The translations under genes were made by a program, and so were the position numbers. From Agrypnia vestita (lineage: Eukaryota > Arthropoda > Insecta > Trichoptera > Phryganeidae), in the NCBI GenBank assembly GCA_016648135.1, contig JADDOH010002043.1, positions 1 to 64,000 on the forward strand: a stretch of 64,000 nucleotides of DNA, given 5' to 3'. Below, piece by piece: positions 52,100 through 62,295 of this stretch. Position 1 is the first letter of the stretch, and the number at the start of each line of letters is the position of its first letter. The notes below the pieces were generated by a model. It was not told the origin of the DNA, made no database searches, and saw nothing but the letters and a program-made list of their open reading frames with translations.

Positions 52100-52806
52100 A
52101 TTGTTTACCTAGGACAAAAATTGCATAATCAAAGGTTATATCGGATTTTTTTTATGTGTAATCCTTTCCTGCAATCTGCGGCAGTGATTTCGTGAAAACG
52201 GACGGAAATGCCCAACAGGAAAAAAGACGCCGGGTAAGCGCGCGCAATTTCATTTAACCAATGAGCGCGCGCGATGGAAAAAATCATTGTTTATAAACAA
52301 ATCAATGTCCAGCGAGTGCCATCACAGCGAATACGCACACAGCCAACGCTTCTGATTTTGTATACATGCTACACGGCGGGTGTCAAGCGTGCAACGTTAC
52401 AAAATTTGATATATTTTGGCTTGTAAACAACAACTACCCTCAATGATTTACATTCTCAAATTTTATGTAATTTATGCGTTTATTTTTAAATATTTATTCA
52501 AAGTTTTCGTGCAGTATGTATGGCGGCACACTACCGCCATCTATGAAAATAAATAAAAACATATAATTGACCAAACACATTGTTAAACAAATTGGGTATG
52601 TTGTACGGTACCTACCTAGTGCGGCAAAATTCAATAATAAATAAATGCACTTAAAAACAGCTATAAAACTATTATATTATATATAGTGTCCCCTGAGCGC
52701 TTTCGAGACAAGTCTCATCGGTGTTCCCGCGCCATACGAATCACATTAACGTTGCTTTTCGTGGAAGTCATGTAAATAAACTTTTGCCATGAATCGAGCA
52801 AAATAA
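52100..52806. other. No gene recognised
   Basis: Ordinary sequence; CTGCAATCTGCGGCAGTGA near 52170 loosely repeats 58994-59012. Confidence 0.3.
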
Positions 52807-52808
52807 TA

Positions 52809-54093
52809 TTAGGTCCTTACATATGAAATTGGCGTTTTGCCGTACTGGCAAATTTGATCTCAAATATCTTCTCTTTGGTTAGGAATTCCAAATCCAAATT
52901 TATACAGCTATTTACTCATGTATTTGTGTTTTGAAAATTATAATTCATTTGTTTTTTCCTCAATTTTTTTTTCTTTGCGCCACTCAGTTTACAAAATGAA
53001 AAACTTGAAATATCGCGTTATTTACGAGTACGAGTTCCACCGTGGCACCAGTGCTGTAGAAACGGCTCGAAGGATTAATGATGTGTATGGCGATGGTGCC
53101 GCAAAAGAAAACACAGTGCGTTTTTGGTTCCAACGTTTTCGTTCTGGAAATTTCGACCTGCAGAACAAGCCCCGTGGACGGCCGGAGACCAAAGTTCATA
53201 ATGAAGAATTGAAGGCTATTGTGGAAGCGGATCCATCGCAAACCACATCCGAGTTAGCTGCAGGCTGCGGTGTTAGTGATAAAACTGTTTTAATCCACTT
53301 GAAGCAAATTGGTAAGGTGAAAAAACTTGAAAGGTGGGTACCTCACGAATTGAGTGAAGCAAATCAACAAACGCGCGTTGACTGCTGCGTTGCATTACTC
53401 AACCGGCACAATAATGAAGGGATTTTAAATCGAATCATTACCTGTGATGAAAAGTGGATCCTGTACGATAATCGGAAGCGCTCATCGCAATGGCTGAACC
53501 CTGCCGAACCAGCCAAACCATGCCCCAAGCGAAAATTGACTCCAAAAAAGTTACTTGTGAGCGTTTGGTGGACTAGTGCTGGTGTCGTTCACTACAGCTT
53601 TCTTAAATCTGGCCAGACGATTACGGCAGATGTCTATTGTCAGCAACTGCAAACCATGATGGAAAAGCTAGCTGCTAAACAACCGAGGCTGGTTAATCGC
53701 TCTAGGCAACTGCTGCTTCATGATAACGCTAGACCACACACTGCACAACAGACGGCTACCAAATTAGAGGAGCTTCAATTGGAATGTCTAAGACATCCAC
53801 CGTACTCTCCGGACCTTGCCCCAACAGATTACCATTTTTTTCGAAATTTGGATAACTTCTTGCAAAGGAAAAAATTCAACTCCGATGGGGCAGTCCAAAC
53901 CGCCTTCAAAGATTTTATTGATTCCCGTCCGAATGGTTTTTTTAGTAAAGGGATCGATGAACTACCTATGAGATGGCAAAAGTGCATAGATAGCAATGGT
54001 ACATACTTTGATTAAATAAATATATTATAATAAAAAAAAATCGGCTTTATGTTCCTCTCATACTAAACGCCAATTTCATATGTAAGGACCTAA
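52809..54093 (+). mobile_element. mariner element, copy A, apparently intact, TA-flanked
   Basis: 1285 bp with TIRs that match over 29 bp, starting TTAGGTCCTTACATATGAAA at 52809 and ending with the complement at 54093; TA on both sides (52807-52808, 54094-54095). It encodes an unbroken transposase. Size, TA target and TIR length are those of functional mariners. Confidence 0.97.
52996..54015 (+). CDS. mariner transposase (DD34D), full length
   Basis: Cuts the element out and pastes it at TA sites. The 339-residue reading from ATG 52996 is preferred over the in-frame ATG 52918 because it gives the usual family length and is conserved in copy B. Residues 1-105 form the paired helix-turn-helix region (ETARRINDVYG, NTVRFWFQRFRS) with GRP at 61-63. 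WVPHEL is at 114-119. The catalytic triad is D151 (CDEKW), D243 (HDNARPH) and D278 (SPDLAPTDYH); 34 residues separate the last two, the mariner signature. No frameshift or stop is seen. Whether it is expressed or active is not known from sequence. The other copy nearby would be a substrate by TIR identity. Confidence 0.97.
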   Translation: MKNLKYRVIYEYEFHRGTSAVETARRINDVYGDGAAKENTVRFWFQRFRSGNFDLQNKPRGRPETKVHNEELKAIVEADPSQTTSELAAGCGVSDKTVLIHLKQIGKVKKLERWVPHELSEANQQTRVDCCVALLNRHNNEGILNRIITCDEKWILYDNRKRSSQWLNPAEPAKPCPKRKLTPKKLLVSVWWTSAGVVHYSFLKSGQTITADVYCQQLQTMMEKLAAKQPRLVNRSRQLLLHDNARPHTAQQTATKLEELQLECLRHPPYSPDLAPTDYHFFRNLDNFLQRKKFNSDGAVQTAFKDFIDSRPNGFFSKGIDELPMRWQKCIDSNGTYFD

Positions 54094-54095
54094 TA

Positions 54096-54361
54096 TAAGT
54101 ATTAATATCTCACGGTCGAACGAGAACGTATCTTCAATTGAATTTAGTATCTGCAATGCTCATTTTGTGCATTCTGTCTATTGCAGCGAAACGTGCACGG
54201 AAATAACAACAAATTATGCTTCATTAAAATCATCCCTTCGTGCAGAGCTGACTGCAAATGGGAACTCATGACCGGTGTGTCTACCCTCGTCACCTGTGGC
54301 CTTGAACTGCGGTAACCTACTGGGCTAGGGTCACCACAAGGAGGCTTTAACTCTTTAACTT
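54096..54361. other. No gene recognised
   Basis: Ordinary sequence between two elements. Confidence 0.3.
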
Positions 54362-54364
54362 TAA

Positions 54365-54976
54365 GGCCGGCCGCACTTAGGATACGAATTATTACGTACG
54401 TATTCGTACGATTATTTTCCCACGTATTGGAGCGCGCACATTGATCGCGTCTTGCGTTGTCACCATCAGTCACTTTGCGCATTTCTCCAATGACGTTTGT
54501 GCCAAATGAATACTCTGTATCTCATAGAAAGCTCTATTATGGCAGACTTAAATAACGACAAATTTCGTGACAATCTATCTAATAGATTCGCAAATGCCGG
54601 GGAGAATCGAAGGGTAACGAGAGCTCATCGGAGAAATATTTAAAAGTTTTTTTGTTCGAAGTACATAATTATACCTCACCTTCACTAAACCAAATTATTT
54701 AACTTACGGGTATTTTTTGGTTCTTTAGAGATTCTCCGCCATGATCTGCTCTGATGGTCACGTAGTTGAATCACCTTGGTCTCACAAACATTTGTGGTCA
54801 TTGCAAAAATTTCCGAACAAATCCGGATCGTGTCGGACGTCGCATCTATACGGGCATATACGCACTACTAAATCGTGTACAGTGTGCGATGTTCAATACT
54901 ACTTGGAAGGTCAGGAATGTACTTGCGTATTCGTACGTATACGTACTACTCAATTTCGTACAGTGTGCGCCCGGCG
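54365..54976. mobile_element. PIF/Harbinger MITE copy 2 with TAA duplication
   Basis: Starts GGCCGGCCGCACTTAGGATA, ends GTGTGCGCCCGGCG, flanked by TAA at 54362-54364 and 54977-54979. The body matches 37044-37659 in the same orientation, including the 34-codon frame from ATG 54539 (stop 54641-54643; splice donor lost) and the broken MADF, whose LWD tryptophan codon is now TGA. Confidence 0.9.
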
Positions 54977-55034
54977 TAAGGAACTCCATTTAGATTTACA
55001 ATCAAGGGGGTATTCTCATTAAAACGATAAAAAA

Positions 55035-55515
55035 AAATTTAAAAAATAGCTCAGCGGAGCTATTGATTCTCTCTGTCTATCTGATATAAATTTGCATGTT
55101 AAACCCCGTATAAGAAACCCGGAGTTCTTCAGAATAAGTCAGCACACTAATAATGTCGGTTACTTTTCTCCCATTACAAGGTTGTGTCGCACATGTAATT
55201 TGTATTGTGCCGACCCTAACATTGATGCTGATATTCTTGCAGACACGTTATCTTCGTTCAAAAACTCACTCATACACAACATCCATTTTCTAAACGACGA
55301 CATGAACCTATAGATCCATTAAATACTACACTCAAACACAAATATATAATATACATAAATGTACATGTGAAATATAATTAATTACAAAAATACATGTTAC
55401 TAGAGCATGCCGAAGACACTTGTAATTGGGATAATGGGCATAGTATTCACTATAATGTTTATTATCTGAGTGTCATGTACCCATTATCCTGTTAGTGTCT
55501 CTAATAAATAAAAAA
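55035..55515 (+). pseudogene. Jockey/R1-like reverse transcriptase C-terminus with A-rich tail
   Basis: Plus-strand 55092-55313 reads HVKPRIRNPEFFRISQHTNN, VGYFSPITRLCRTCN and ILADTLSSFKNSLIHNI before TAG; the I/R-x-R-N-x-x-x-F, Y-x-x-x-x-P-x-x-R-L-x-R-x-C-N pattern is the end of Jockey-like ORF2 proteins. A-rich TAATAAATAAAAAAAAAAA closes the unit near 55515. 5'-truncated. Confidence 0.75.
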
Positions 55516-55969
55516 AAAAATTAAAAAAATATGTGAATTTCAGGATATTTTTCAGTAAAATACGAACGATTTATAGCGTCTGCGGTATACTTATTATTAT
55601 TATTTAAACCACAAAGACAATTAAATAAAAAAGGGTCTATACAGGTACCAAGAGAGCACTAAAAAATGTCTTCTTAAACATCAGAAACTTTGTCGTTCCT
55701 CGTAAAAAATAATTACAAAAATCAAAATGCCGGCTTGATAAACATAACATTTTGATTTTGATGATTTTTCGCCGTTGAGAAGGAAAAAAAAATTTTAGAT
55801 CATGAAAATCTGGCACGGGTTACAGTGAAACTTGTTTCTTATAAAATCAGCTTTGATGCTTTAAAATATTCGTTTCTTAGTTGTAGGGATTATTTTGAAA
55901 AAATATATTTTTCAGGAATCGCGTTGAAAGTACGATTTTCTCACTGATTTTTTATGGGAAAGTAGATAT
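55516..55969. other. No gene recognised
   Basis: AT-rich; nothing supported. Confidence 0.3.
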
Positions 55970-56375
55970 GGAAGTTTTTTTTATTTTATTTTGGGTGTTC
56001 AAAGGGCTTACGACCTATCCACGGCTGGCTTAAGTGAAGATTTTTCACAATGAAACGTTCGCCATTTCTACCCACGATAGAATACCACATCTATCATATT
56101 TTTGGAAGTTTTGTATATATTTTAGTTTTACTGTTTCACATATATGTTGTAATTTTCACTAACGCCACCGGCGTCCAAAGCTTTTTCATTCCCCTAACCA
56201 AATACAGATGTCACTAATGAGGTATCTATATTTTTTTGATTTGGAATTTATATATATCTTGATTAATGATGTCCCCTGGGATAAAATCCAGTAGTGTTCT
56301 TGTAAAATTTGGACCAACTCAAAATATTCTAAAAATTTAACGGAATTCGAACGAAATTACAAACGTTACAAGAAG
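55970..56375 (+). repeat. Dispersed repeat family Y, copy 3
   Basis: GGAAAGTAGATATGGAAGT, CTTACGACCTATCCACGGCT, GTCACTAATGAGG and TTGATTAATGATGTCCC follow the family order on the plus strand; related to 61953-62295 and the reverse of 32062-32640. Confidence 0.7.
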
Positions 56376-56693
56376 TTACGGGGACAGACGGACAGACAAC
56401 GAAATTATTATGTTTCATTTTAATACTGGTACAACACAGTGCATGCGAAGGCAATTAATAGTTTTGTTTATATAATATATTTACGAATCGCGCATTAATA
56501 ATAACATGCTTTTTATATGAAAGTAAATTATCATACCATTAAAATGAATGGGACTTACTTTCCTATCGAGTGTGCGGCGCATGTTTCTGAATGTTACGGT
56601 TGAAGTATAAGGACTTATTGAAATAAGGAATACATATAAGTTTTTTTCACCATTTTAAAAGCTACGAGTAGCGTAATTCATTAGTGAAAAAAG

Positions 56694-57215
56694 TAACCCA
56701 TAAAAACTAAGTTTTTATTATACTCCCTTTCTTTGTAAAATATAACAACAATTAAAGACGAATTAAAACATATAACATAACACTAAACTTGTCAGATGTC
56801 TGATGTTTTGAGCTTTGATAAGACACTTCGTGCTTTGAAGATTAAATTCTAAAAACATTTGTCAGTCAATTTAGATTTTCGACATTCGTGGTGAAGTACC
56901 TGTCTATTATGTATACCGATGGAGTAATTCAAATTTAGAAAATATTCCGCGACGTTATCGGGCCGCTATGCTAGTAATCAAACTTTTCTAATGATTCCAA
57001 TTTGAAAAAACCAATAAAATTTCTAAAAATCCGAAATTATACTATAATTATTAATTTTATTTTAACGAAAATTTGATCGATCTTCTTGGTCGTCGCCACG
57101 AGTCTACTTGCCAAGTTTCAACTCGATTGGATCACGGGAAAAGGGTTAAAAATTGATCCAAAGTTTTTTCACCCGGCAAGCAAGCAAACGCCACGAGTTA
57201 AAAGAAAGGATGTAA
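56694..57215 (+). repeat. Dispersed repeat family X, copy 5 (full length)
   Basis: AAAGTAACCCATAAAAACTA at the left, GCGACGTTATCGGGCCGC inside, CAAGCAAACGCCACGAGTTA at the right. Best template for the family with 36122-36635. Confidence 0.85.
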
Positions 57216-58345
57216 AAATAGTAACATTAAAGTTTATTGCTCGCAGTGCTTCCCGATAGTGCGGAGCTCTTGATTCGACATCGTAAAATGTTTTATGATG
57301 TCATTAACGTGTTGTAATTATGATTTTTTAATGCAAGGTTTAAACCTCGACGACCTCTCCAGATTAATTAAAAAGGTATATCGTATAAACAGCAGAGCGA
57401 GCTGTCCTTCGTTATCTGCCTCCTCTGGCGCGAGACGGCGCGCCCCCGCAAGTCCGGAGCCCGGGTCTCCATCCACCTCCGAGGGGCACCACCTTAATTC
57501 AAAAAAATCTTCTTTTTTTTTGCTTATCTTATAGCTCGAAGTTCCAAAAATAATTTGAGGCATCACGCATTCAAAAATTCCAAAAATTGGTTAAGTCGTA
57601 GCTATTTGAAGCCAGGGTGATTGGTGAATTTTTAAAAGAAATAGACAGGTACATAATTCTTTTGGGTTTTTCTCAAAACTCTTTTTTTTTTTTAATTTTT
57701 GAGATATCTCAAAATTATAGTATTAGGCTCACTTTGTAAACGGCATACTGATAACATTAAAAACGATGTAGCGTACAATTTTTTTTATATAAAAAGCGCC
57801 GTTTGCTTTTTATTAGGAAAAAATTAAAATTTCTTTCAAAATTATATCATTCGCACAAAAAAAGTGTTTCTTACAAGCTACATTACAGATATGAATAACA
57901 AGAAAATAATTAAAATTTTCGTTTCACTCAAACCCTATTCCGCCATTTTGAAATTTTTAGTATAATATGTTAATGAAAAATATTAACTAATATGTATGCC
58001 GTGATTAATGATACTAAAAATAATTTTATAGTAAAAAATTATGATAGTAGAAATTTATAGAAATTATGATAATATAGAATTTTATAAGTCGAAAGTTATA
58101 GTAAAAAATTTTTTTGATTTGAATGTATTTTTTGCTGACGAAAAGCGGTGCAACCACCTAATTGTGCCACATTTCCATGTCTTTATCCGCCAATAGTCTA
58201 TTCTTGATATTTTTGACAATATTCACATTTCTCAAGAATACAATTACCGGATTTTTGTCCCCAGAGTAATCGAGATATATATAACCATGGATGGCATTAG
58301 CGTAAGTCAAATTGAGAAGTGGTATACAAATAACGGACCTTCGTT
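57216..58345. other. No gene; GC-rich patch at 57395-57490
   Basis: The GC patch has biased frames on both strands and no domain. The AT-rich part (57540-58150) loosely recalls 2640-2960 in phrase order (ATATT(A/G)ACTAATAT, AATGATACTA), perhaps one old repeat. Confidence 0.35.
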
Positions 58346-58349
58346 GTGA

Positions 58350-58530
58350 TCGGGCGCGACGCTACGCGGAAAAAGGAACAGAATATCGTACACTATTGTA
58401 AGAATGAGTATGTTATTTTAGTCACCGTGACTTCAAATTACCTGATTTTTCCGTCTATACGCAGAGCGTTTGTGTGCCGTGATTTGTTGTCTCTTTCAAA
58501 GCAATATTTGCTACATATGAAAGAAAGTAT
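58350..58530. repeat. Two-copy repeat shared with 45065-45260
   Basis: Same ordered phrases as the copy at 45065; here CAGAATATCGTACACTATTG begins it and GGGAATAACGTGTCTATATT ends it. Confidence 0.7.
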
Positions 58531-58561
58531 GGGAATAACGTGTCTATATTACAATACGTCA

Positions 58562-58645
58562 ATGGTTGCTTCAACATTTTCGATTCATTATAAAGGCAGG
58601 AATCCACTGTAAATTTTTTGCTACCAGTTCTGACACACCCGTCTC
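58562..58645 (+). mobile_element. MITE-2 right-end fragment (degenerate)
   Basis: GGTTGCTTCAACATTTTCGA, AAGGCAGGAATCCACTG and ACCAGTTCTGACACACCC follow the right end of MITE-2 with substitutions. Confidence 0.6.
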
Positions 58646-58880
58646 TGCGAGGCATCACGTCCGGAACATGACTTATACTAATCGCGCGTCATTAAAAACT
58701 CTAGCCAAGCCGGTAATCTTCCGTACGCACATTTCCCACATTCAGCGGAGCAAAGAGGATCCATTACCCGACGGCGAGGGGTCGTCCCGCAGCGGCGCGT
58801 CCGGCGGCGGCTCGCGTGCCTGCTCTTGCGCCCGCGGCTCGGCAGGGCACGCGCCACTGGGCAGCGCCATTCTGCGAGAG
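58646..58880. other. GC-rich, CpG-rich island
   Basis: Patch densest at 58770-58860; the frame 58566-58973 is biased and overlaps MITE-2, so not credible. Confidence 0.4.
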
Positions 58881-58984
58881 GAGAATGTTTTCTTCCAATT
58901 AAACAATACCTTTCCCGGTCTTACGCTCTGTTATTCTTATTCATTTCCCCGGTCTCTTCAATTTGATGTGTAACATCTTTCCTC

Positions 58985-59220
58985 TCGTTTTCCTGCAATC
59001 TGTGGCAGTGAGCTGGGCTGCTTTTGGCAAACTCAAACATATCTTCGAGAACAAAGAGATCCCAAATAGCCTAAAAAGAAAAGCCTTTGAATCATGCATA
59101 CTGCCAGTGATGACGTATGGAGTGGAGACTATGGCCCTTACAAAGAAATGTGTAGAAAAGCTCAAATGCACGCAACGATCCACGGAGAGATCCATGCTTG
59201 GAGTAAGCCTAATAGAAAAA
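58985..59220 (+). mobile_element. RTE2 fragment
   Basis: Encodes SWAAFGKLKHIFENKEIPNS, KAFESCILPVMTYGVETMAL and a CTQRSTERSMLGVSL end, matching 44502-45062. It stops at 59220 where MITE-2 sequence begins, so the junction is probably an insertion or a deletion. Confidence 0.85.
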
Positions 59221-59221
59221 T

Positions 59222-59602
59222 AAAATTAGAAATGTTTTTGATTTATTTTTTGCAAAAAGTTGAACTATCATTGCAGTAACTTATATAGATTATGAAAAGT
59301 CGAATAAAATGATGAAAACCTCGCGAAAATTGAAAAAAGTTTTTTTTTACAAGGTTTTTATCATTTTATTTGAGTTGTATTGAAACAAATGAATTTTTCA
59401 TAATCGATATAAGTTACTGTAATGATAGTTCAACTTTTTGAAAAAAAAAAGTCAGAAATATTGGAAAAAATGCAATCTTTGATACTGCATATCTCCATAA
59501 CTATTGACATTAGGTCATGGTTGCTTGAACATTTTAGACTAATAACATAGGCAGGAATCTACCGGTCAAGTTTCTGCTGCTAGCTCTGGTACACCCTGTA
59601 TA
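59222..59602 (+). mobile_element. MITE-2, best copy (left arm truncated)
   Basis: About 380 bp; inner TTGAACTATCATTGCAGTAA/TTACTGTAATGATAGTTCAA arms are inverted. The right arm runs through CTATTGACATTAGGTCATGG to the end CTGGTACACCCTGTA. The left arm lacks about 150 bp. Inner sequence is shared with MITE-1; terminal sequence is not. Confidence 0.8.
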
Positions 59603-59619
59603 AAGAAGATTTTCCAATT

Positions 59620-60030
59620 CAGAGGTCAAGGGCGGATCACTTGTTCACCATACCTTCTACCTGATATTTTTATAAAATTAGTAATACGGTGTTTAAAAGG
59701 TTTGTGTATTGTAATTTCTTTATTTTCATTTGGTAACTTGTTAAAAACCAGCGGGGCAGTGAAATCAAATTGCCCTTGTAACCCGTGTTTGTTGTGTACG
59801 CTTAAAATTTACCGTGTCCTTGTGGAATTTTACAAGTGTGGTTTTAAGGTATAATTGCCTCGGGTCAAGAACGTTAAATGTTCCAAACAAATCATCTGAA
59901 GGAAGCATTCTCGATTTCTTGGTTGTACTCATTCTTGATTGTACTCATGATGCATTTTTGTGATTTTGTCAGCGAATCCATGACTGATGTGACACACCCT
60001 CCCCATCCAAATATTCCATAGGATAATAGG
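59620..60030 (-). pseudogene. Degenerate CR1/Jockey-like reverse transcriptase C-terminus
   Basis: The minus strand around 59765-59935 reads TKKSRMLPSDDLFGTFNVLD, PRQLYLKTTLVKFHKDT and RTQQTRVTRAI before a stop. K-S-x-x-x-P-S-x-x-L-F-x-x-x-x-V-L-x-x-x-Q-L-Y is a conserved stretch near the end of many CR1/Jockey-like ORF2 proteins. Flanking frames are broken. Confidence 0.6.
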
Positions 60031-60528
60031 GATTGAATGCTGTGCATTTTAATTTTTTTTTTCTGAAAAGTACGTCGGGGAAATGACCTTCCATACGCCG
60101 GAGGTTCGAGCGCTGCTGGCGCGCGCTTTGATCGGATTTGCTGGGGCGTGCATTCTCTCCCCTTCCGCCGTTTTTTGTTACAATCTGTAATTATCTGTAA
60201 TCTGTAATTGACACACTTTATGGCCGTTTTATAGGTTTTTATTCACGGATCTTCGCCTTCCTGTAACGTCTTAATTAAAGAGCCGGCGTTTTGATCGAGT
60301 CGATGATTTCACCGCTGACCGTGCGTCACGAACCGCTGGACTGTGAAGAGTTGCCCACGGGGAGTTTGAGCGTTCCTAGTTTCAGATAACGCAGTTCCTT
60401 TCTGTTGATGAACATGATCTTTTAAATTTTCACTATTCTAAACTTTGTAGGGGAGAGTGCCCATGATGTGGATTTTTCTTTTAATCTTCGTGACTCGTTA
60501 TTATTTTTAAAGATTATTTAATATAAGC
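60031..60528. other. No gene recognised
   Basis: Mixed composition with a GC-richer piece near 60075-60170. Nothing supported. Confidence 0.3.
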
Positions 60529-60928
60529 GCAATCTGTCACTGAGACGCTCGTGTGGAAAATCTTTGGTCGATAGAGTGAGGAATGAACAAATTAGACGTG
60601 AATGCGATGCTGGCTGTAGTGTGGTAGATAGGATAAAGAAAGGAGCGCTGAGATGGTTTGGTCATGTGGAACGTACGAGTGTTGAAGGCAACAGGGATGA
60701 GGGGGTCCGCGAGAGACCTGGCACGATAAGATACTACAAGTATTTGAGGATGGCCCCGTTAAAAGCCGCAACAACCGCAGAACTTCTTTTTTTTTTTTTT
60801 TATTTGTATGAGAAGATGTATGAATTGGCCAAAGCAAAAGCGGTGTGCCAGGATAGAAGAGTGTGTTCAATCCTCTCTGCCTACCCCTGCGGGGAAACGG
60901 CGTGATGGTTAGTTAGTTAGCAATCTGT
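60529..60928 (+). mobile_element. RTE1 copy G: 5'-truncated, 9-bp target-site duplication, oligo-T insertion
   Basis: Encodes LVDRVRNEQIRRECDAGCSV, RWFGHVER, then lacks 39 bases present in other copies. GCAATCTGT is duplicated at 60529-60537 and 60920-60928, bracketing the unit; the tail is GGTTAGTTAGTTAG. A 15-T run (60787-60801) with flanking bases is inserted where copies A and D read straight through. Confidence 0.85.
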
Positions 60929-61227
60929 TTATTTCATAAACACTTTGATTTGAAAGTAATACAAAGGGACGTTCATTAAAAAGTCGTCTGTTTGGATATG
61001 CTGTACCTACGATTTAAATGTTTGTAGTAAAACATATTGGTTGGTATAGGTCTTTCTTTTTGGAAGGTGTTTGGCATTAAAACACCATGCTTGCCAGACG
61101 GGTTGGTGAGTTTTGAAATTAGCCGCCATAACATAACATAACAAATAACGGACGATGTTTGTAGCCGCCCCTTGTGGGCCAGACGATACTGTCTGTTGGT
61201 CTGCGAGAGGTATTTTATTTCCCTCCT
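60929..61227. other. No gene recognised
   Basis: Ordinary sequence with a CATAACATAACATAAC run near 61127. Confidence 0.3.
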
Positions 61228-61439
61228 ACCCTCCACGTTTGGCGAGACACCAGAGTTCTGAAATGGAGACCTTGGGAAAATAAAAGGGGCGTCGGAGAAC
61301 TCAAAAGGGATGGGCCGAAGATGTAGTCGCTGTGGGGGGGAAGAAATGGCTATAACTAGCAAATAACAAGGAAGGATGGAGGGGTATGGTAGAGGCCTAT
61401 ATCCAGCAGTGGAGAGATGAAGGCTGAGGAAGAAAAAGA
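61228..61439 (+). mobile_element. RTE2 3' end
   Basis: Encodes LKWRPWENKRG, then after small indels KGWAEDVVAVGGKKW and EEWRGMVEAYIQQWR-like residues; ends GAGGAAGAAAAAGA, the degraded (GAA)n tail. Directly joined to a hairpin element at 61440. Confidence 0.75.
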
Positions 61440-61612
61440 TAGGTCTTTTGATTTAAGAAAGACAATCGAATTAGTATGTGTAAGCCGTGCGTGCGACGCA
61501 CATTGTTTCGTTGTGTTTGTGTGGGTACATACACCAACACAACGAAACAATGTGCCTCGTACGCACGGCTCGACATACTAATTCGATTGTCTTTCTTAAA
61601 TGGTAAGACCTA
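61440..61612. mobile_element. 173-bp near-perfect hairpin element
   Basis: TAGGTCTTTTGATTTAAGAA at the left is inverted at 61593-61612, and similarity continues through GACAATCGAATTAGTATG, GCCGTGCG and CACATTGTTTCGTTGTG to a loop of only a few bases near 61526. Arms of about 80 bp with few mismatches. A minimal foldback MITE whose transcript would form a long double-stranded hairpin. Confidence 0.9.
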
Positions 61613-61952
61613 TAGTTGTACTTACGTATAGTACGTAGACATGTACATGTTACGTTGTAAATGTTCTATGTCCACGTTGTTTACGGCATTTTAGGCGGCG
61701 TGGTGACAGCGGACAGTCTCTTCTATGTTCCAAATTCTCCGCGAGTCAAATTTGTTCTCTTCACAAACTCTACATTAGTGAACTAGTGCAACGCCACGTC
61801 CTTTCTGTAGTCCTTTCCATAATCGATGCGCAATCTCTTTCAAAAAGGGCGTGAATTTAACTAAAAAAATATTAAACTACTTTTATATTAAAGCGAAATT
61901 GGTGAAACTTATTTTTAAATAATCTAAGATAGTCCTATTAAGCATAATTGAG
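61613..61952. other. No gene recognised
   Basis: Ordinary sequence; GTACATGTACATGT-like phrases near 61637. Confidence 0.3.
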
Positions 61953-62295
61953 CTATACTTTAGATGTCTCATAGAGATGAATATTATTTTTTATGAGATA
62001 GTAGGTATGGAAGTCTTTTTTGGGTGTTCAGAGAGCCTACGACCAATCGTACGGCTGACTTAAGTGATCACTTTAACAGTGTAACCATCAGTTCACCAGT
62101 TCCACCCATGATAGACTATCTACCACGTCTATCAAATTTTTGGAAGTTGTGTATATATTTATCTTGCACACCTTGTTTCGTATATGAGTTGCATTTATAT
62201 TACCGCCACCTGCAGCCGAAAACTTTGTCATTCCCATAATCCAATATAGATGTCACTATTGAAAATGAGATATATAGATATTTTGATTGGAGTTT
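61953..62295 (+). repeat. Dispersed repeat family Y, copy 4
   Basis: GATGTCTCATAGAGATGAA, TAGTAGGTATGGAAGTC, ACTTAAGTGATCACTTTAAC, CCACCTGCAGCC and GATGTCACTATTGAAAATGA in family order. Confidence 0.7.
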
